DNA of 64,000 nt from Suillus spraguei (Eukaryota > Basidiomycota > Agaricomycetes > Boletales > Suillaceae), in the NCBI GenBank assembly GCA_016800925.1, contig JABCPU010000296.1, forward strand, positions 20,576-84,575. The letters are read 5' to 3'. This document shows, piece by piece, positions 1 through 12,239 of this stretch. The position numbers and the translations under genes are program-made. Within the stretch, counting starts at the first letter, position 1. Each line of letters begins with the position of its first letter. The notes under the pieces are model-generated. The model was not told where the DNA came from, did not search any database, and saw only the letters and a list, made by a program, of their open reading frames with translations.

Positions 1-985
1 CCTTGAGATCTTCATCTGCACTGTTAGAGTTGCTACTACCACCATCAGAGGGTGAAGGAACAGAGTCCAAGGGCAATGTAATGCCAGCCCTCTTGAGCTG
101 CGCTCGCAGCTGGAAGAGAGCTTTGCAGGCTTGAAGTAGGCATCTTCAAGAGCCTGGTGGTCCACATTGCTGCATGTTTGAGATCCAGAGGTATGGGCCT
201 CATCACAGCCATCAACTGTGCACTGCAGGTTCAAGTCTTGATGGTCTGGACAGAAACAATGATGGTTGGTCATAAGCGGGACTTTGCAGTTGTGCACTGT
301 GCAACAAGGGTGCCCGATAGTATTACCATCACAAACAGCTGCTTGAATCTTCACTACAGCGTGTAATCAATTGCATGACACCTTGCACTTGAGAAATAAT
401 CAACTTACATTTTGGGTCGTCACCAATAACGATGAAGCATAAGTCACAGCCATGCGGGTATGCTGCTTGCCCAATACCTTCCATTTCTTTGTTGTGCTCA
501 CTCAGCGCAACGTCAATTCGGATCTGTTGTTGCTCATCATGGGAAAGAACAAGGCAACTGTTATGCTCTGCCTTCTCCAGTAGCAGTGAGTAGATAAAAA
601 ATCCATTGAGGATGTCAGTGTTGCGCATTCAAAGGGTATACTGCCATGGAAATTCCTCGTCAAAAGCTTGTGGAAGTGTAGCATCAAAAGCACATCTATT
701 GTTTGATATGTAGGCATGCCGTTGAGCAAGTGCATAGTTGTACATGCGAGCACAGTTCATACTAGACATCCTGGAACAAAAGGTTACCATTATTGTCATC
801 TGAGAAAGATGAGAATTTGCCACATACCATCCAAAGACTTTCATTACTGCAAAAACTTCCAACAACGCGGCTTCAATATAGAAATGCCTCACAGCCTGCA
901 TCAGGGAAAACCTCCTTCTCAAATTGGATGGAATGTGATCCAACTCACGCAGATCTACAACAATAAGATGTATTTGATGATTTGA
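1..985 (-). pseudogene. KDZ-associated CxC6-type cysteine-cluster remnant, cut by the window edge
   Basis: Reading from about 985 downwards, exon-like pieces give MYNYALAQRHAYI, then RNTDILNGFFIYSLLLEKA, then YPHGCDLCFIVIGDD. Below 370 comes a cysteine/histidine-rich block: GHPCCTVHNCKVPL, FCPDHQ, CTVDGCDEAHT and TCSNVDHQALEDAYF. The spacing resembles the CxC6-like cluster that Pfam associates with KDZ transposases in mushrooms, normally followed by an RNase-H-fold transposase core; that core would lie outside the window. The last block shifts frame near 100-130 and no single frame joins all pieces, so I treat it as a decaying copy. It runs in the same direction as the DUF6532 gene beside it. 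Family assignment is by motif only. Confidence 0.65.
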
Positions 986-1132
986 TCAATTATTTTAGTC
1001 CCTTTCAAATTTTCACAAATAGGCTCCCACTTCGCGTCAATCAGAACAGAATTTTCAGGCCGCTTTCGCAATTCCACACAATTATATCAAGCAAATTCTA
1101 TTGAAATTTCGAAACAAAAGAGTAAACAATAA

Positions 1133-4100
1133 TCATTCATCCGCCATACCCTCAATATTGAGAAACATGAGACTCTCAGCAGTGCCAGGTTCGTCAGTCT
1201 TGCGCTTCCGGCTACCATAACACATGCAGTTAGACAACCCCTGGACCCTGGTGACAACAGTAGTAGAACTCACTAGACAGATTTGTATAATGAATGCATG
1301 AGGACATGAAATTTCTGCTCACTCGCCTGGAAAATCCCATTCAAAATGCCAACCAATGTTCAATAGATCCCCCCATACATCTCTGAGTTGAAGTCGTGAT
1401 CATATTTTTCAGAGGAGTACTGCATAATGACAGAACACACCTTCAATAATACATTATTATATATAACAAACAATAGAGATTGAAACACACCGCAGCGCTA
1501 GTGAGGGCTACCATTGCAACAGGCAACTCCAACTCATCAGGATGATCATCAAGTATTGAGGTCAAATGATCATGCCATTTTAGCCCTGCTGCAAGCTCAT
1601 CACTGAAGAAAGCTTCCTCGATAGTGTCCAAAATTGCAGGTGCTTGAAATGGTTTGGTTCAAATAACATCCCCTACAACATGGAATCAGCACAACAGCAC
1701 CAGGAAGTACTATGATCAGTGTCCGAACCTTTGCATTCACAGGGTAGATGTAAGCATTATTTTTGAGAAGCTTCATGACTTCCTCATCGGCACCTTTCAT
1801 CAGATGATAGTGGCTGGCCACATGAACTTGCACTGCCTTTCAAATGTTCCCACGGATGCTCCCAATCCACCCCTCAGGCTGCCAAAGAGTTAAGACCCTC
1901 GACAGTCAGTATACTGAAAACAAATATGCTGAAAACATACCACTGATGACAATGCACGTACATACTTTGAGTCCTTTGCAAGGCATCTTCTCACTGCCTC
2001 AAACTCCTCTCCATCCTTAGTATATGACATGAGGATGTCAGCCATCAGCTTTCTCCATTGCTGTAGTTCTGGGTACAAGTTTTCAAACAAGATATGTTCA
2101 TGAAGGCGAGTAATCGAGGCATGGAGCATGTCTTGAATGTGAGATTGTTGTTCTGTGAGATTGACCTTGCCCGAACTACTGTACACAATACAACAAGTGG
2201 CAGGCCAGTCATTCTTGTGTGAGCAAATTGATTTCCCTGATACTTGTTCATATGCAGGTGATCCATCACTGATGGTATTGTCAATGTCGGGTGTACGCCA
2301 GGTTGGTTTCTGACAAACAAGTGTAGTGAGTGAATCTCTGTCAGCCAACTGAAATATAGCTTTGCACTTCTTGTTCTCTTTTCTGAAGCTGTTTAGTAAC
2401 TCCTTTGGATGCCCATGTGGTCTTACTGGAACCTTTCGGCTTTGAAGAATGGTAGTGGGGCCCAGAAGTATTGCTGGTCAGGACTATATCCTCGAGATCA
2501 GAGGACTCTGAGGTGTCCGGATTACCAAGGGCATCGTTATCAGAATCCGGTGTACTCCCAATTGACTTCATCGACAAAGCAGAACTATTTGCCTGAGAAT
2601 GTGACTTAACACTAGATGTGCGGCTGTTATTTTTCATGGAATGATTCCCTGTGATGTTGTTAAGACTGTACTCAAGGGTAGAGAGATCCGAAGGGCTTTG
2701 GCCTCAGTTCGTGCACTGTGCCCCTTTCTCGAGTAATGCCCCTTATTTCAGGGAGGAGTTATTCGTCCGAAGACCCGGAAGGAGTTGCGTGACGGATCCG
2801 GGTGTCCGAAGGTGTCGGATATGATATGTCCGAAGGTTATTCGGAACGTAAGGAGAGGACAGAGATTAAGGCTAGTTTCGGAATGAGTTCCTAACTAGAA
2901 ACTAACGGAGATAGACTATCCAAAGATAGAGTCGGAGATATAGACTATAGGAATCAATCCTAAGTCTCGGAAGGTGACTTCAAGCGGAAAGTGGCTTAAG
3001 TCCGGAGGAGGCAGAATGAGTAGAATCTAAGATGATATTTGAACTAAGGTTCTATGGAGATCTACAAGTGGTTTATATACTGTAAGTATCTAAGACAGAT
3101 AATCAGCAAGTCCGGGACCGAGGGCTATGTACGAAGTGTAACGGAAGTCTATTAGTTAATGCACAGCGGATCAGTAAGCATGAATCAGAAATGAACACAG
3201 AAAACGGATCAGTAACACAGGACGGAAATATAAACAGCCGGAATACCGGAAACAGGAGGAATGACGAAAGGAGATAGGTGCAGATATACACAAGGGAGTT
3301 AAGGTGCGAGAAGTGAGCACATTTGGATGGGTGGTCCGGGCAGGATCTGTGGACCGGACGGATATGGAATTGATCGGATCTGATCAGATATGGTCGGATC
3401 TGAGATTAGAAGTATGGTATATGACAGATGTATGTCAGTACATGTTAGCTAGAAGCCAAATGAAAGAGGTTGATTCGCATACCATTGCCATGTGGTGCGA
3501 TTTGAGGCCGCTATGAAATGAGTCAAGCAATGTTCAATCATAAATCACAGTACAGCATAACATACCTCATATTCAAGGGTAGCCTTGAGCTTCTTTGAGT
3601 CGAGTGCCACAATATCATCATCTGATTCCTCCAGTTTGTTGTCGGACAAGTCAACTCCTCCGCTGTTCAAATCAGATGAGCTGTCATCACTTTCATCAGG
3701 CTTAACGTCATCTGAGTCAGAGTCAAAAAGCTGCGCAGCACTCAGAGGAGCTTTGCTCTTCCGTTGACAAATCACTGGAGCAGGTGATTTGTTTCCTGTA
3801 TTAATAGAAATGTCAATGTGTTGAAACGAAACTGAATGCTACTCACGAACTCGGGCCTGCTTGGGACCATCGGCCTCAGCAATGTTGGATGCTGCCCGCT
3901 TGCATGGATTCTTCTCTGTCATCCAGACTGTGTTTTGACTTATTCAGTACTAGGAATGATACTAAACCCAACCAACCAAGCGACACATACCTTGATTTTT
4001 AAGAGCATCAGTCTTGGCTTGCTGAACTGGGCCTTCAGAGATAGCATTCAGTCCATGAGTAAGAACAAGCTAGAAAAACATACAGGCTGAAGCATCAACT

Positions 4101-4180
4101 GACTGTTGATTCTTGCTTTTCAACTTGGCAGCTCGCATAACTGCAGCCTTCTCTGTTGGTGTGAGTAGCACTTGGGACAT
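1133..4180 (-). pseudogene. DUF6532-type protein gene split by an LTR-like insertion
   Basis: Start ATG at 4178-4180 (MSQVLLTPTEKAAVMRA), followed by a Ser/Asp-rich acidic exon (3767-3569) with a clean GTATGT donor. Downstream of the insert the frame resumes near 2637 (MKNNSRTSSVKS). The folded domain follows: HEHILFENLYPELQQWRKLM, EAVRRCLAKDSKYVRALSS, then NNAYIYPVN, DTIEEAFFSDEL and ELPVAMVALTSAAV, and a tail ending GMADE at a stop at 1133-1135. This order is typical of DUF6532 proteins, which are amplified in Agaricomycetes and often found among transposons; their function is unknown. An insert of about 785 bp at 2658-3442 separates the acidic N-terminus from the domain, so the gene is probably dead. 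It is divergent from the Plavaka gene that begins about 360 bp away. Confidence 0.7.
2658..3442 (-). mobile_element. Solo-LTR-like insertion inside the DUF6532 gene
   Basis: This 785-bp block has no coding similarity and interrupts an otherwise collinear gene. It begins TGTTAAGACTGTAC and ends GTCAGTACA, so both strands read TG...CA as LTRs do. It is rich in TCGGAAGG/CCGAAGG motifs. I could not find a convincing 5-bp target duplication (GATGT on the left, TGTTA on the right), so the exact edges are uncertain. Confidence 0.45.
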
Positions 4181-4541
4181 TCTCAAAGTGAGATCAAATC
4201 AGTGTGTGGCTTGAAAAAAATTTGGACTCACTTATCACTTACAAATTCGGAACACTCCGCTATAACCCGATACCTGTCAGCCCCAAACTCAATCAAATAT
4301 TTCTCTGTGCTCACTGTCTTGAATCATGCCAATCTGTAATGGCTGTGTTTGCTCATTCACTGAGAGTGGTTACTCTCGTCACCTCGCACAAACTAGAAAT
4401 ACATCCTGCATCAGTATCTATGAAGAAATGTATAACTACATGCCTAGTCACTCACAAGAGGTAATTTTTCCCTAAGTACCAGATTGTGAGACAGCTGTTT
4501 CTAATATGGCAGATTAGGAGAACCTGGATGTTGTTGACGAC

Positions 4542-7500
4542 ATGAACCTACATGGCAATTCCAACCATGAGTTTGAAGGGGACTATTTCAACACCATGCC
4601 AGGAGACCTCCAATGGCCAGAAGATGACAAGGCAATTGCAGAGGAGGATGAGGAGGAAGTCGCTGATGAAGCTTGGGTGGCGGAGCAAGAAGCCAATTGG
4701 GAACCTCCTATTCAAGTTACCAAAGAACCAGCCATCAACTTGAATGATGAGAATATTCCCATGGATGAAGACAATACTGTGGCTCACCTAGAACAACGGA
4801 CACGTCATCATGAGGCAGAGCTCCCCTTGCATGAGGGACCTTACATCACCAAGTTTCCACTCCATAGTGCAGGAGCAATAATCAATACTGAATCTGATGA
4901 CGCAGATACATTCATGCAACTGGAGCATGGATATCAGTCTTACCGTGGAAAGATTGATGGTAACAGCACAGTTTGGGCACCGTTCACCTCACGCATCAAC
5001 TATGAGGTGGCTCGATGGGCAAAGCTGCGAGGGCAAGGATCCACAGCATTATCAGAGCTGCTTGAAATTGAAGGCATGAGTCCAGCATCATACAACTGAG
5101 TGATAGTTCTGTTCTGATCAGTGACACTGCCTTTTAGATCTGTGACAAGCTTGACCTCTCTTACCAGAATTCCCGCGAACTCAACAAGATCATTGATAGC
5201 AAAATTCCAGCTCATCGCCCTCGTTTTCAGCAACAGGACATATTGGTGGCAGGTGAAGCTTTTGATGTCTATTTTCAGGACATCATTGAGTGTGTGAAGG
5301 CATTGTATGGAGACCCTGAACTGGTGCCTTACCTCGTGTTTGCCCCAGAACGACACTATTCTGACAAGGACAAGACTCAGCATGTCTACCACGACATGCA
5401 TACTGGGCAGTGGTGGTGGCACACTCAGGTGAGAGGATGGTTGTCGCATATGGTGCTCAGCTACTAGATCTAATTGAAAACACCAATGATAGAAAGAACT
5501 GGAGAAAGAAGAGCCTGGGGCTATGATAATTCCAATTTTGCTGTCATCAGACAAAACACAAGTCACAATGTTTCGAAACAAGGCCGCATACCCCATTTAT
5601 ATGACTATTGGGAACTCACCCAAGCATATACGTCGACGACCCTCCCACAATGCACAGATATTTCTTGGTTATCTGCCCACCACAAAGCTTGAACATATCA
5701 CTAATAAAGCTGCAAGGCGACGGTGTCTTGCTAATTTATTTCATGCGTGCATGTGTCATATTGTCACACCATTAGTCGAGCCAGGGAAACATGGGATGTC
5801 TATAGCCAGCGGTGATGGGGCCCTTCGTCGTGGGCATCCTCTTGTTGCATGTTATATTGGAGACTACCCAGAGCAACTGTTAGTGACTGGGATGAAGACT
5901 GGAGAGTGTCCAAAATGTGACATACCTTCGTCTGAGCTTGGTAGCAAAGACCTTCCATTCGAGTTGCGGAATATGGATGAAATTCTGAACACTCTGGCAT
6001 TGGCTGATGATGATCTGATTCAGTTTGCAAAGGCATGTCATGATGCAGGTAAGTTTCTTCCAGCTGAATCGCACTGTCCTGTTTGCTGTGGTATTGCTGA
6101 CTGGGAACTTATCAGGCGTGAAACCTCTATATTATCCTTTCTGGGAGGAACTCCCACATTGTAATATATTCAACGCAATCATGCTGGATATTCTCCATCA
6201 GCTATATCAAGGGCTGGTGAAACATATGATCTCTTGGCTTAAGTCTGCTTGTGGGGGGATGGAAATCGATGCACGGTGCAAACGTTTACCTCCCAATCAT
6301 AACATCTGCCTATTCATGAAAGGCATCTCGGTTCTGTCACAAGTCAGCGGAACGGAACATCAGCAAATATGTAGGTTTCTGCTAGGTATCACCAGTGATA
6401 TCTGTCTGCCTGATGGTGCATCCTCGGTGAGACTTATTCACACAGTACGAGGCATCCTCGACTTTTTGTATCTTGTACAGTACCCATGCCACTCTGATTT
6501 GACCTTAGAGCTACTTGGCGACGCACTCAACTGATTTCATGATAATAAATCTGTGTTTGTGGACCTAGGCATCCGTTCATCGTTCAACCTTCCCAAACTC
6601 CATTCATTTCGGCACTATGTCACAATGATTCAAATTTTTGGAACAACAGACAACTATAATACAGAATATACAGAACAGCTTCACATTGATCTGGCAAAGG
6701 ATGCGTACTGTGCAACAAACCACAAGGACAAATACATGCAAATGACACTTTGGCTCGAGCAACGAGAGAAAATGTTATGGCACGATAAATTTATTCAATG
6801 GCAACTCGCAGGACCCACTTCATCCGATCATATTCCTCATTCTCATCCTCTACCCCACTCTGACCTTGTATATCTCCGTCAAGCAAAGCTAGCAAAGCAC
6901 CCAGCTGTTAAATGTGTGACTTTCACGTCACTGGTTCATGACTATGGCGCAGTACATTTTCAAGCAGCTATGGCACGTTTCATTGTGCAAGTCATGCAAC
7001 CTGATTTGACTGCAAGACAGTCTGAAGATGCCACCTGCAATGTTATTCTCCCATTCCAGTCAGTTTCAGTATTCCATAAGGTCCAGTATAGTGCTATTGA
7101 TGATCATGGCATGCCAAACCATGTTACTATTGATGCAATACATGCATGACCTGCATGACATGATGGCCATAACAGGAGGGTTCCAGCAAGGTTTGATACT
7201 GCACTCGTAAATCTGGGTAATGGTGGAAAATTGGGCGTGGAAGGTAAGTGTCTTACTGTATATATGTTGGGACACTCATGCTGATGAACCACTGATACTA
7301 GGATATCATGTCGCACAAGTTCTTGTGATCTTTTCATTGTCGGTCAATGTTCGCCATGCATTATTTCACAATGACAATGTGCCGGATCAACTTGCTTATG
7401 TTGAATGGTTCACACCCTTCTCTGCCATACCAGATATCAATCATGGCATGTATAGGGTGTTGCATGCATTTGAGGATGGTGACAGGCAAGCAAGTGTCAT

Positions 7501-7651
7501 TCCTATCCGCAATATTTGATGCTCTGTCCACTTAATCCAAAAATTTTGGGCGGTGGCTCCACATGACTGGACAGCGAGCAACATGTTGGATCAGTGTAGT
7601 ACATTCTTTGTTAACAACTTTACTGACCGAGATGCATATGTAACTCTATTT
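4542..7651 (+). pseudogene. Plavaka-type DNA transposase, inactivated
   Basis: The N-terminus from 4542 is acidic. It continues through PELVPYLVFAPERHYSDKDK (about 5300), then the core near 5523-6060: SSDKTQVTMFRNKAAYPIYM, IGNSPKHIRRRPS, GYLPTTKLEHI and TGECPKCDIPSSELG. Then PLYYPFWEELPHCNIFNAIM, MLDILHQLYQGLVKHMISWL, SSFNLPKLHSFRHYVTMIQ and NYNTEYTEQLHIDLAKDAY. The C-terminus is AYVEWFTPFSAIPDINHG and, after a stop, SVHLIQKFWAVAPHDWTASN. This is the Plavaka family (CACTA-like cut-and-paste transposases of basidiomycetes). In-frame TGA codons at 6532-6534 and 7517-7519 sit where relatives have Arg, so the copy is dead. Several introns are present. Element ends were not found. Confidence 0.85.
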
Positions 7652-7868
7652 TAGTTATACGTATATTTACTACCACTCAGTACTGTGACTGTTCAAAGCT
7701 TCCTCTGTATTCCGGACATCTGACAGCTTAATTCTCATGGTGGTCACAGGCTAATTTTTTCGAGTCAATCTTGCTCTTGTTTGTGTACTACTACCATCTG
7801 TGTGTGATATTTATGGTATGTACAGATTAAAGTTCTGTGCTATGGAACTTTGATTAATGATGTTGCAG

Positions 7869-8352
7869 GACCCTACTGCAGATAAAGAGAATGAATTTCC
7901 TGGGAAACGGTTGGTTATTTCTATGGTAATTGATGCTCCAAGTCTGTCTGATGGATGTCTAGCCCACGCTCACCTTCCCTCAAATTCAGTGAACATAAGC
8001 TCATAGATGGGTCACCCATTAAAAACTTGCCTGTCAAAAAGTAAGTCGTCAATTAATGTTATATTCTTGGATAAATTCTCACCTTCAAGTGGTCAGGGCT
8101 AAAAAATTCCTGCCCCACAGAATTGCATGCCCAGAACTGGGGATATTCGCAACGAGTCCTTTGGCAGATGTGCCTCAGACTCCTGTCCCACCCTACCATC
8201 AGACTCCAGCCCCTGTGACAGTCTCACAGATGTATATGTATAGACTCATTGGAGATTGTTGGGATGCCAAAATCAAACGGTGCAAGGAGGCAAAAAAGGC
8301 CCATTTGTTGGAAGTGCAGCTTGCTGCCCATGGAATACGTAAACTAGTTTGA
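7869..8352 (+). CDS. Possible small gene downstream of Plavaka
   Basis: An open stretch (DPTADKENEFPGKR) is followed, across one or two short introns, by SEHKLIDGSPIKNLPVKK. A GTAAGT donor near 8040 and an acceptor ending GGTCAG near 8098 join it in frame to AKKFLPHRIACPELGIF and a basic C-terminus ending at 8352. The first intron junction does not keep frame, so the model is incomplete. I recognise no domain. It could be a second gene of the Plavaka element or an unrelated remnant. Confidence 0.3.
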
Positions 8353-8642
8353 TAGTATCCTGTATCTGAAAAATTTCTCCAATACTTTTGATTTTTTTTG
8401 GGTGATGAGCAAATAAGCTGATATTTGGGATCATTGGGTCTTTTTGGTGCACATTAGAGAAAACGGTATATGATTTTCTGCGTTTGATATGATTCGCCCA
8501 AATTATGCCCAATATGAAAAGGGGGTTTTTCCTGATGTGAATGATGCTGGGAATGCAGGCTATAGTGTCATATTGATGCTTCAAGGTATGTGATAAGAGA
8601 CACACCTTGATGCACAATGTGTGTAGTTCCCTGACGTCTGTA

Positions 8643-8668
8643 GCTTGATGCTTCATGAAGCATCAAGC
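8643..8668. repeat. 26-bp perfect palindrome in the KDZ subterminal region
   Basis: The half-site GCTTGATGCTTCA is followed directly by its own reverse complement with no loop. The half-site recurs in single form near the other end of the element (around 17912-18040). This suggests a transposase-binding subterminal motif. Confidence 0.6.
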
Positions 8669-8687
8669 CTTTGTGTGTGTGCGCTGA

Positions 8688-9140
8688 AGCTTCACGCTTT
8701 CCCACGACGCTTGGTTGAACTTTTTTGGGCAGGTACGCCCATTCCCTGCTTCTTTCCGTCTCTGTACTGAAGCTTCACACTTTCCCACAATGCTTCAGAT
8801 CTCTGATTTCACCGCTTCTGGTAGTCCTAGCTTCTGACCCTTCTCAACCTGTCTAGCCCATCAGCAGGTACACCCCTTCACCGCTTCTTTGCGTCTCTGC
8901 GCTGAAGCTTCACGCTGTCCCATGATTTTACAGATATCTGATTTCACCTCATATGGTAGTCCTGGCTTCTGACCTTCGTTCCCCTTCTCAACCCGTCTAG
9001 CCCATCAGCAGGTATGCCCCTTCACTGCTTCTTTGCGCCTCTGCGCTGAAGCTTCACGCCTTCCCACGATTTTACAGATTTCTGATTTCACCTCTTTTGG
9101 TAGTTCTGGCTTCTCACCTCCGTTCCCCCCTTCTCAACCC
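8688..9140. repeat. Left subterminal direct repeats of the KDZ element
   Basis: CTGAAGCTTCAC recurs near 8690, 8767, 8902 and 9045. It is embedded in a unit of about 136-143 bp that includes TTCCCAC, TGATTTCACC, GGTAGT, CTTCTCAACC and CTAGCCCATCA. The copies diverge slightly. No coding potential is seen. Confidence 0.7.
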
Positions 9141-9143
9141 ATC

Positions 9144-9207
9144 TAGCCCATCAATTTGATAGTCTAGCCCATCAATTTATGGGCTAGACTATCAAATTGA
9201 TGGGCTA
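9144..9207. repeat. 64-bp perfect hairpin (29-bp arms, 6-nt loop)
   Basis: The left arm 9144-9172 begins TAGCCCATCAATTTGATAG and the right arm 9179-9207 is its exact reverse complement. The loop is CAATTT. Its TAGCCCATCA start matches the end of the upstream direct repeat, so it seems to have grown out of that repeat. Confidence 0.85.
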
Positions 9208-9685
9208 GGTGATGATCAACATCGCTTTCAAACGATTTTTCTCACTAAGTCCATGATACCGAACGAGGCCGAATTCCACGAGATTTGCCACCTCAAAATC
9301 TCTTTGTATGTACAAGTATATATACAGTGATACCGAACAAGGCTCGATTGAATAAGATTCGCCACCTCAAAATTTCACCAAGACCCATCTATCAGTATGT
9401 ACGAGTGTGAATACAGTACTGTGTGTATATGATGTACAACAAAATTACAAGCTGTCACCGCGCGAAATTTTTACCAAGTCCAACACCGTGAATTTCAGCA
9501 AAAAATCGATTGTATTAACGAGTCCATGGTGCCCTAAGAGGTATTACAATACAGGCAGTATGGTATGGACTGGTATAATGAAAGCAGCATTAACTACAGT
9601 ATCTTGATGGGCAGACAACTCAGGTGCCGGATTTGCGCTTCCTGTCACAAATATTAGCACCGTCCAACGATGACAGGAAGAGCAC

Positions 9686-12060
9686 TTACTTCTTTTGAAC
9701 AGCATTCTCTGCCTCACCTGTCCTAAGTCTCTTAGCGCTCCCACCTATCATGTTTGCCTGTGCCATGCGTGTAGACTCCTGGCGAACCCGACCCGTCTTT
9801 CGAGGAGGGTTGTTGACTTGCAGACACTTTTGCCCGACACCTTCAGCTTGCACTTTGATTTGTCCACCAGGTGCGTCCATGGTGGTTGCGGTGGGACGGA
9901 CGACTCTTTGTGCAGTAGGTGCATCTGTGGTGGTTGCGGGACTTGCGGCAGGAGGTGCATCCGTAATGCTTGCAGCGGGAGGTGCGTTCGTAGTGGTTGC
10001 TGTGGGAGGTGCATTCGTAGTGGTTGCTGTGGGAGGTGCATTCATAGTGGTTGCTGCGGGAGGTGCATTTGTAGTGGTTGCAGCGGGAGGTGTGTCCGTA
10101 GTGGTTTCAATTTGTCCACCAGGTGCATCTGTGGTAGGTGCGGCGGGAAGGACAGGTGCATCCGTGGTAGGTGCGGCGGGAAGGACGACTCTGTCAGAGA
10201 GTTTGTTAGTTGACATGGAGTGAGGAAGCGGGATTTCCTGCATATTGATGCTGTCAAAGTTGAACACCGGCATTTCTGTCAAAGGCAAGGGCGCAGTGAG
10301 AGGTGTCATCAGTGTCGAGTGCCTCGTTGTATCCCAAAGCTCGGACTCCCTCCTCCACGATGTGATCGGGGTATCGGGTGAAGTCAATGACAAGGGAGGG
10401 GCCCATGACCCTGACGCTGACAGGAATGTTGATGGAAATGTAGGGAGCAGTGTGGGTGTTTGGGGGCGAGGTGGTTGTTGGCCTAGAGGGCTGGTGTCAA
10501 AACCCCAAGAGTATGGGCCGTCGAGTCCTTGCAAGCCAATGCGCGAGGGCCCCGGTGAGTCGAAGACATTGAGTCCTTGCACGCTGATGCGTGAGTGCCC
10601 TGGCGAGTCGAAGGGCATCATGGTGGCCCTTGCAGGTGACGAGAGATTCACCTGCAATGAGGTACTCGCCGACATTGTCGGAGCCTCGGCCTCTTGATGC
10701 GATGACGTCTCTTCTTGTTCCGCAGGGCGCACATAGTCTAACGCGCGCTTCTTCCTGTCCTCTTCAGCTGTACATAATACATTACATTAGTTGTGAATGT
10801 TTTAAAGAAGAAAAAAACGTACTGAAAACCGTCCCAAGGTAACTGAGATATGGGTTGAGATGCTTTTCCGTAAAGTTCGAAGTCGCCTGCTTCCATGTAA
10901 GGCCAGATTGATTCATGCCTGTGTGATAGCTAAATACAATCAGCAATAAGAACGGAGAATGTGTATATCAAATTCTACGTACCTCGACACATTGAGCATG
11001 CCACCGAGGCGAGGATCAGGGCCTCCACCAATGACTGACCACTCCCAACCTGTTAGCTGTCTTACCGCGTCAAAAAATTGCGATATTGGGCCTATACACT
11101 CCTCTAGTGCCCTGATTAATGTCACAGTATGAGCGAGACGTAATGTAGACATACAAATTTCACTTACTTTGCATACTGCGCGTTGGTAGGTGTTCCAGTT
11201 GCAGTGGCTTCGGAGAGCATGACAGAAGCCTTAGCTTCACGTTCTTCGGCAGCCTTCGCCTTGCACAACGACCGAATTTCTGACGGCGCAGCTTCATATG
11301 CTGCCTTTGTCGACTCCTTGACTGCCATCAATTTCTTGTTCTTGGTCACGAGCAACCCGGCCTCGATTTTCTCCTTAATCTGCGACCGTACAGCAGTGTC
11401 ATAATTCAATTTGGAAAAATTTTCGACCTCGGTATGAGCCCGAGTTCCTTTTGCCTTGTTGCCGAGCATCTTTGTAATCGATTTTGTCATTGCATTGAGT
11501 TGTGACCGACCGCCCTTGCGAGATCTATAATTGAACCAATTTTTTATTTGCTGATTTTAAAATGAGCATCGTCTTTGTAAATCAAATTCATCGCTGTGAA
11601 ATGTATTAACCTTCTTGCGCGCCTCAACTGCCTTTCCCAGCACCACATTCTCAGCCTCGCTGAGCTGTGAAAGTGTCTTGTCTGGGTACAGTACATCAAT
11701 TTCGGGCCATCGATTCAGGAACTCCATGCTAACGGTGGACCAGAAGTTCAACAAAGTACCCTGAAGTTGCTGTTTCAGGAACTCGCTAAATTGAGTCTCT
11801 AGGTAATCCTTTTGTTCAGGGCTCGTCCATTGGGATCCAACCATCTGTCATAATGGTAGCGTGATCAATGACAGCATATTGCTAGGCGTGTGTCACCGCT
11901 TACCTCGTCTTTTTTTGGTCTGGGTCCGGTATGTCGGCTGGAAGGCTTTAATTTAAAGTGCCTCGATCGTTCACAGCATATCATGGTAGGATTTTGGACA
12001 TTACTCACTTTTTTTTGCTTCTGGTTGCCCAGCTGTAGTAGTTTCAGGTGCGTCTGACCA
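9686..12060 (-). CDS. KDZ-element accessory gene, conserved mushroom protein of unknown function
   Basis: A multi-exon gene whose stop is at 9686-9688. Exons read SRHTGPRPKKDE, joining at 11844 to MVGSQWTSPEQKDYLETQF (a helical domain around SQLSEAENVVLGKAVEARKK). Next come KMLGNKAKGTRAH, FSKLNYDTAVRSQIKEKIEA and the hallmark block ISQFFDAVRQLTGWEWSVIG followed by GGPDPRLGGMLNVSS. The last exon (about 10767-9686) is low complexity: Pro/Ser/Thr rich, with repeated TTTNAPPAA units. This architecture recurs in many Agaricomycete predicted proteins near KDZ elements. I cannot assign a biochemical role. The first exon is unresolved: the exon with APETTTAGQPEAK needs an upstream start, perhaps within 12060-12150. 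It is divergent from the CxxC gene at 12240. Confidence 0.65.
9900..10200. repeat. Short tandem repeats inside the accessory gene's last exon
   Basis: A unit of about 27-30 bp, of the form GGAGGTGCATTCGTAGTGGT on the plus strand, is repeated about eight times with substitutions. On the coding (minus) strand it encodes degenerate TTTNAPPAA peptides. It probably varies in length between alleles. Confidence 0.75.
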
Positions 12061-12239
12061 AACAAAACATACAGTCAAGCCTCAAAATAAGGTTTGGCCA
12101 TCAATGAGAGACCAATCATGTTCCTCTATTCCTATATACATTGGATCGGAGTTAAATTTAATGTCATATATGAAAAGCTACCGCCCCAAGGGCTCACTCA
12201 CCCCCATTTAGTATCAACACGTTATCGGTTCATTTTCAA

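Noticed and set aside
9695..10223. Cys/Gly/Ala-rich reading frames on the plus strand
   Set aside because: They are antisense shadows of the low-complexity last exon of the minus-strand accessory gene.
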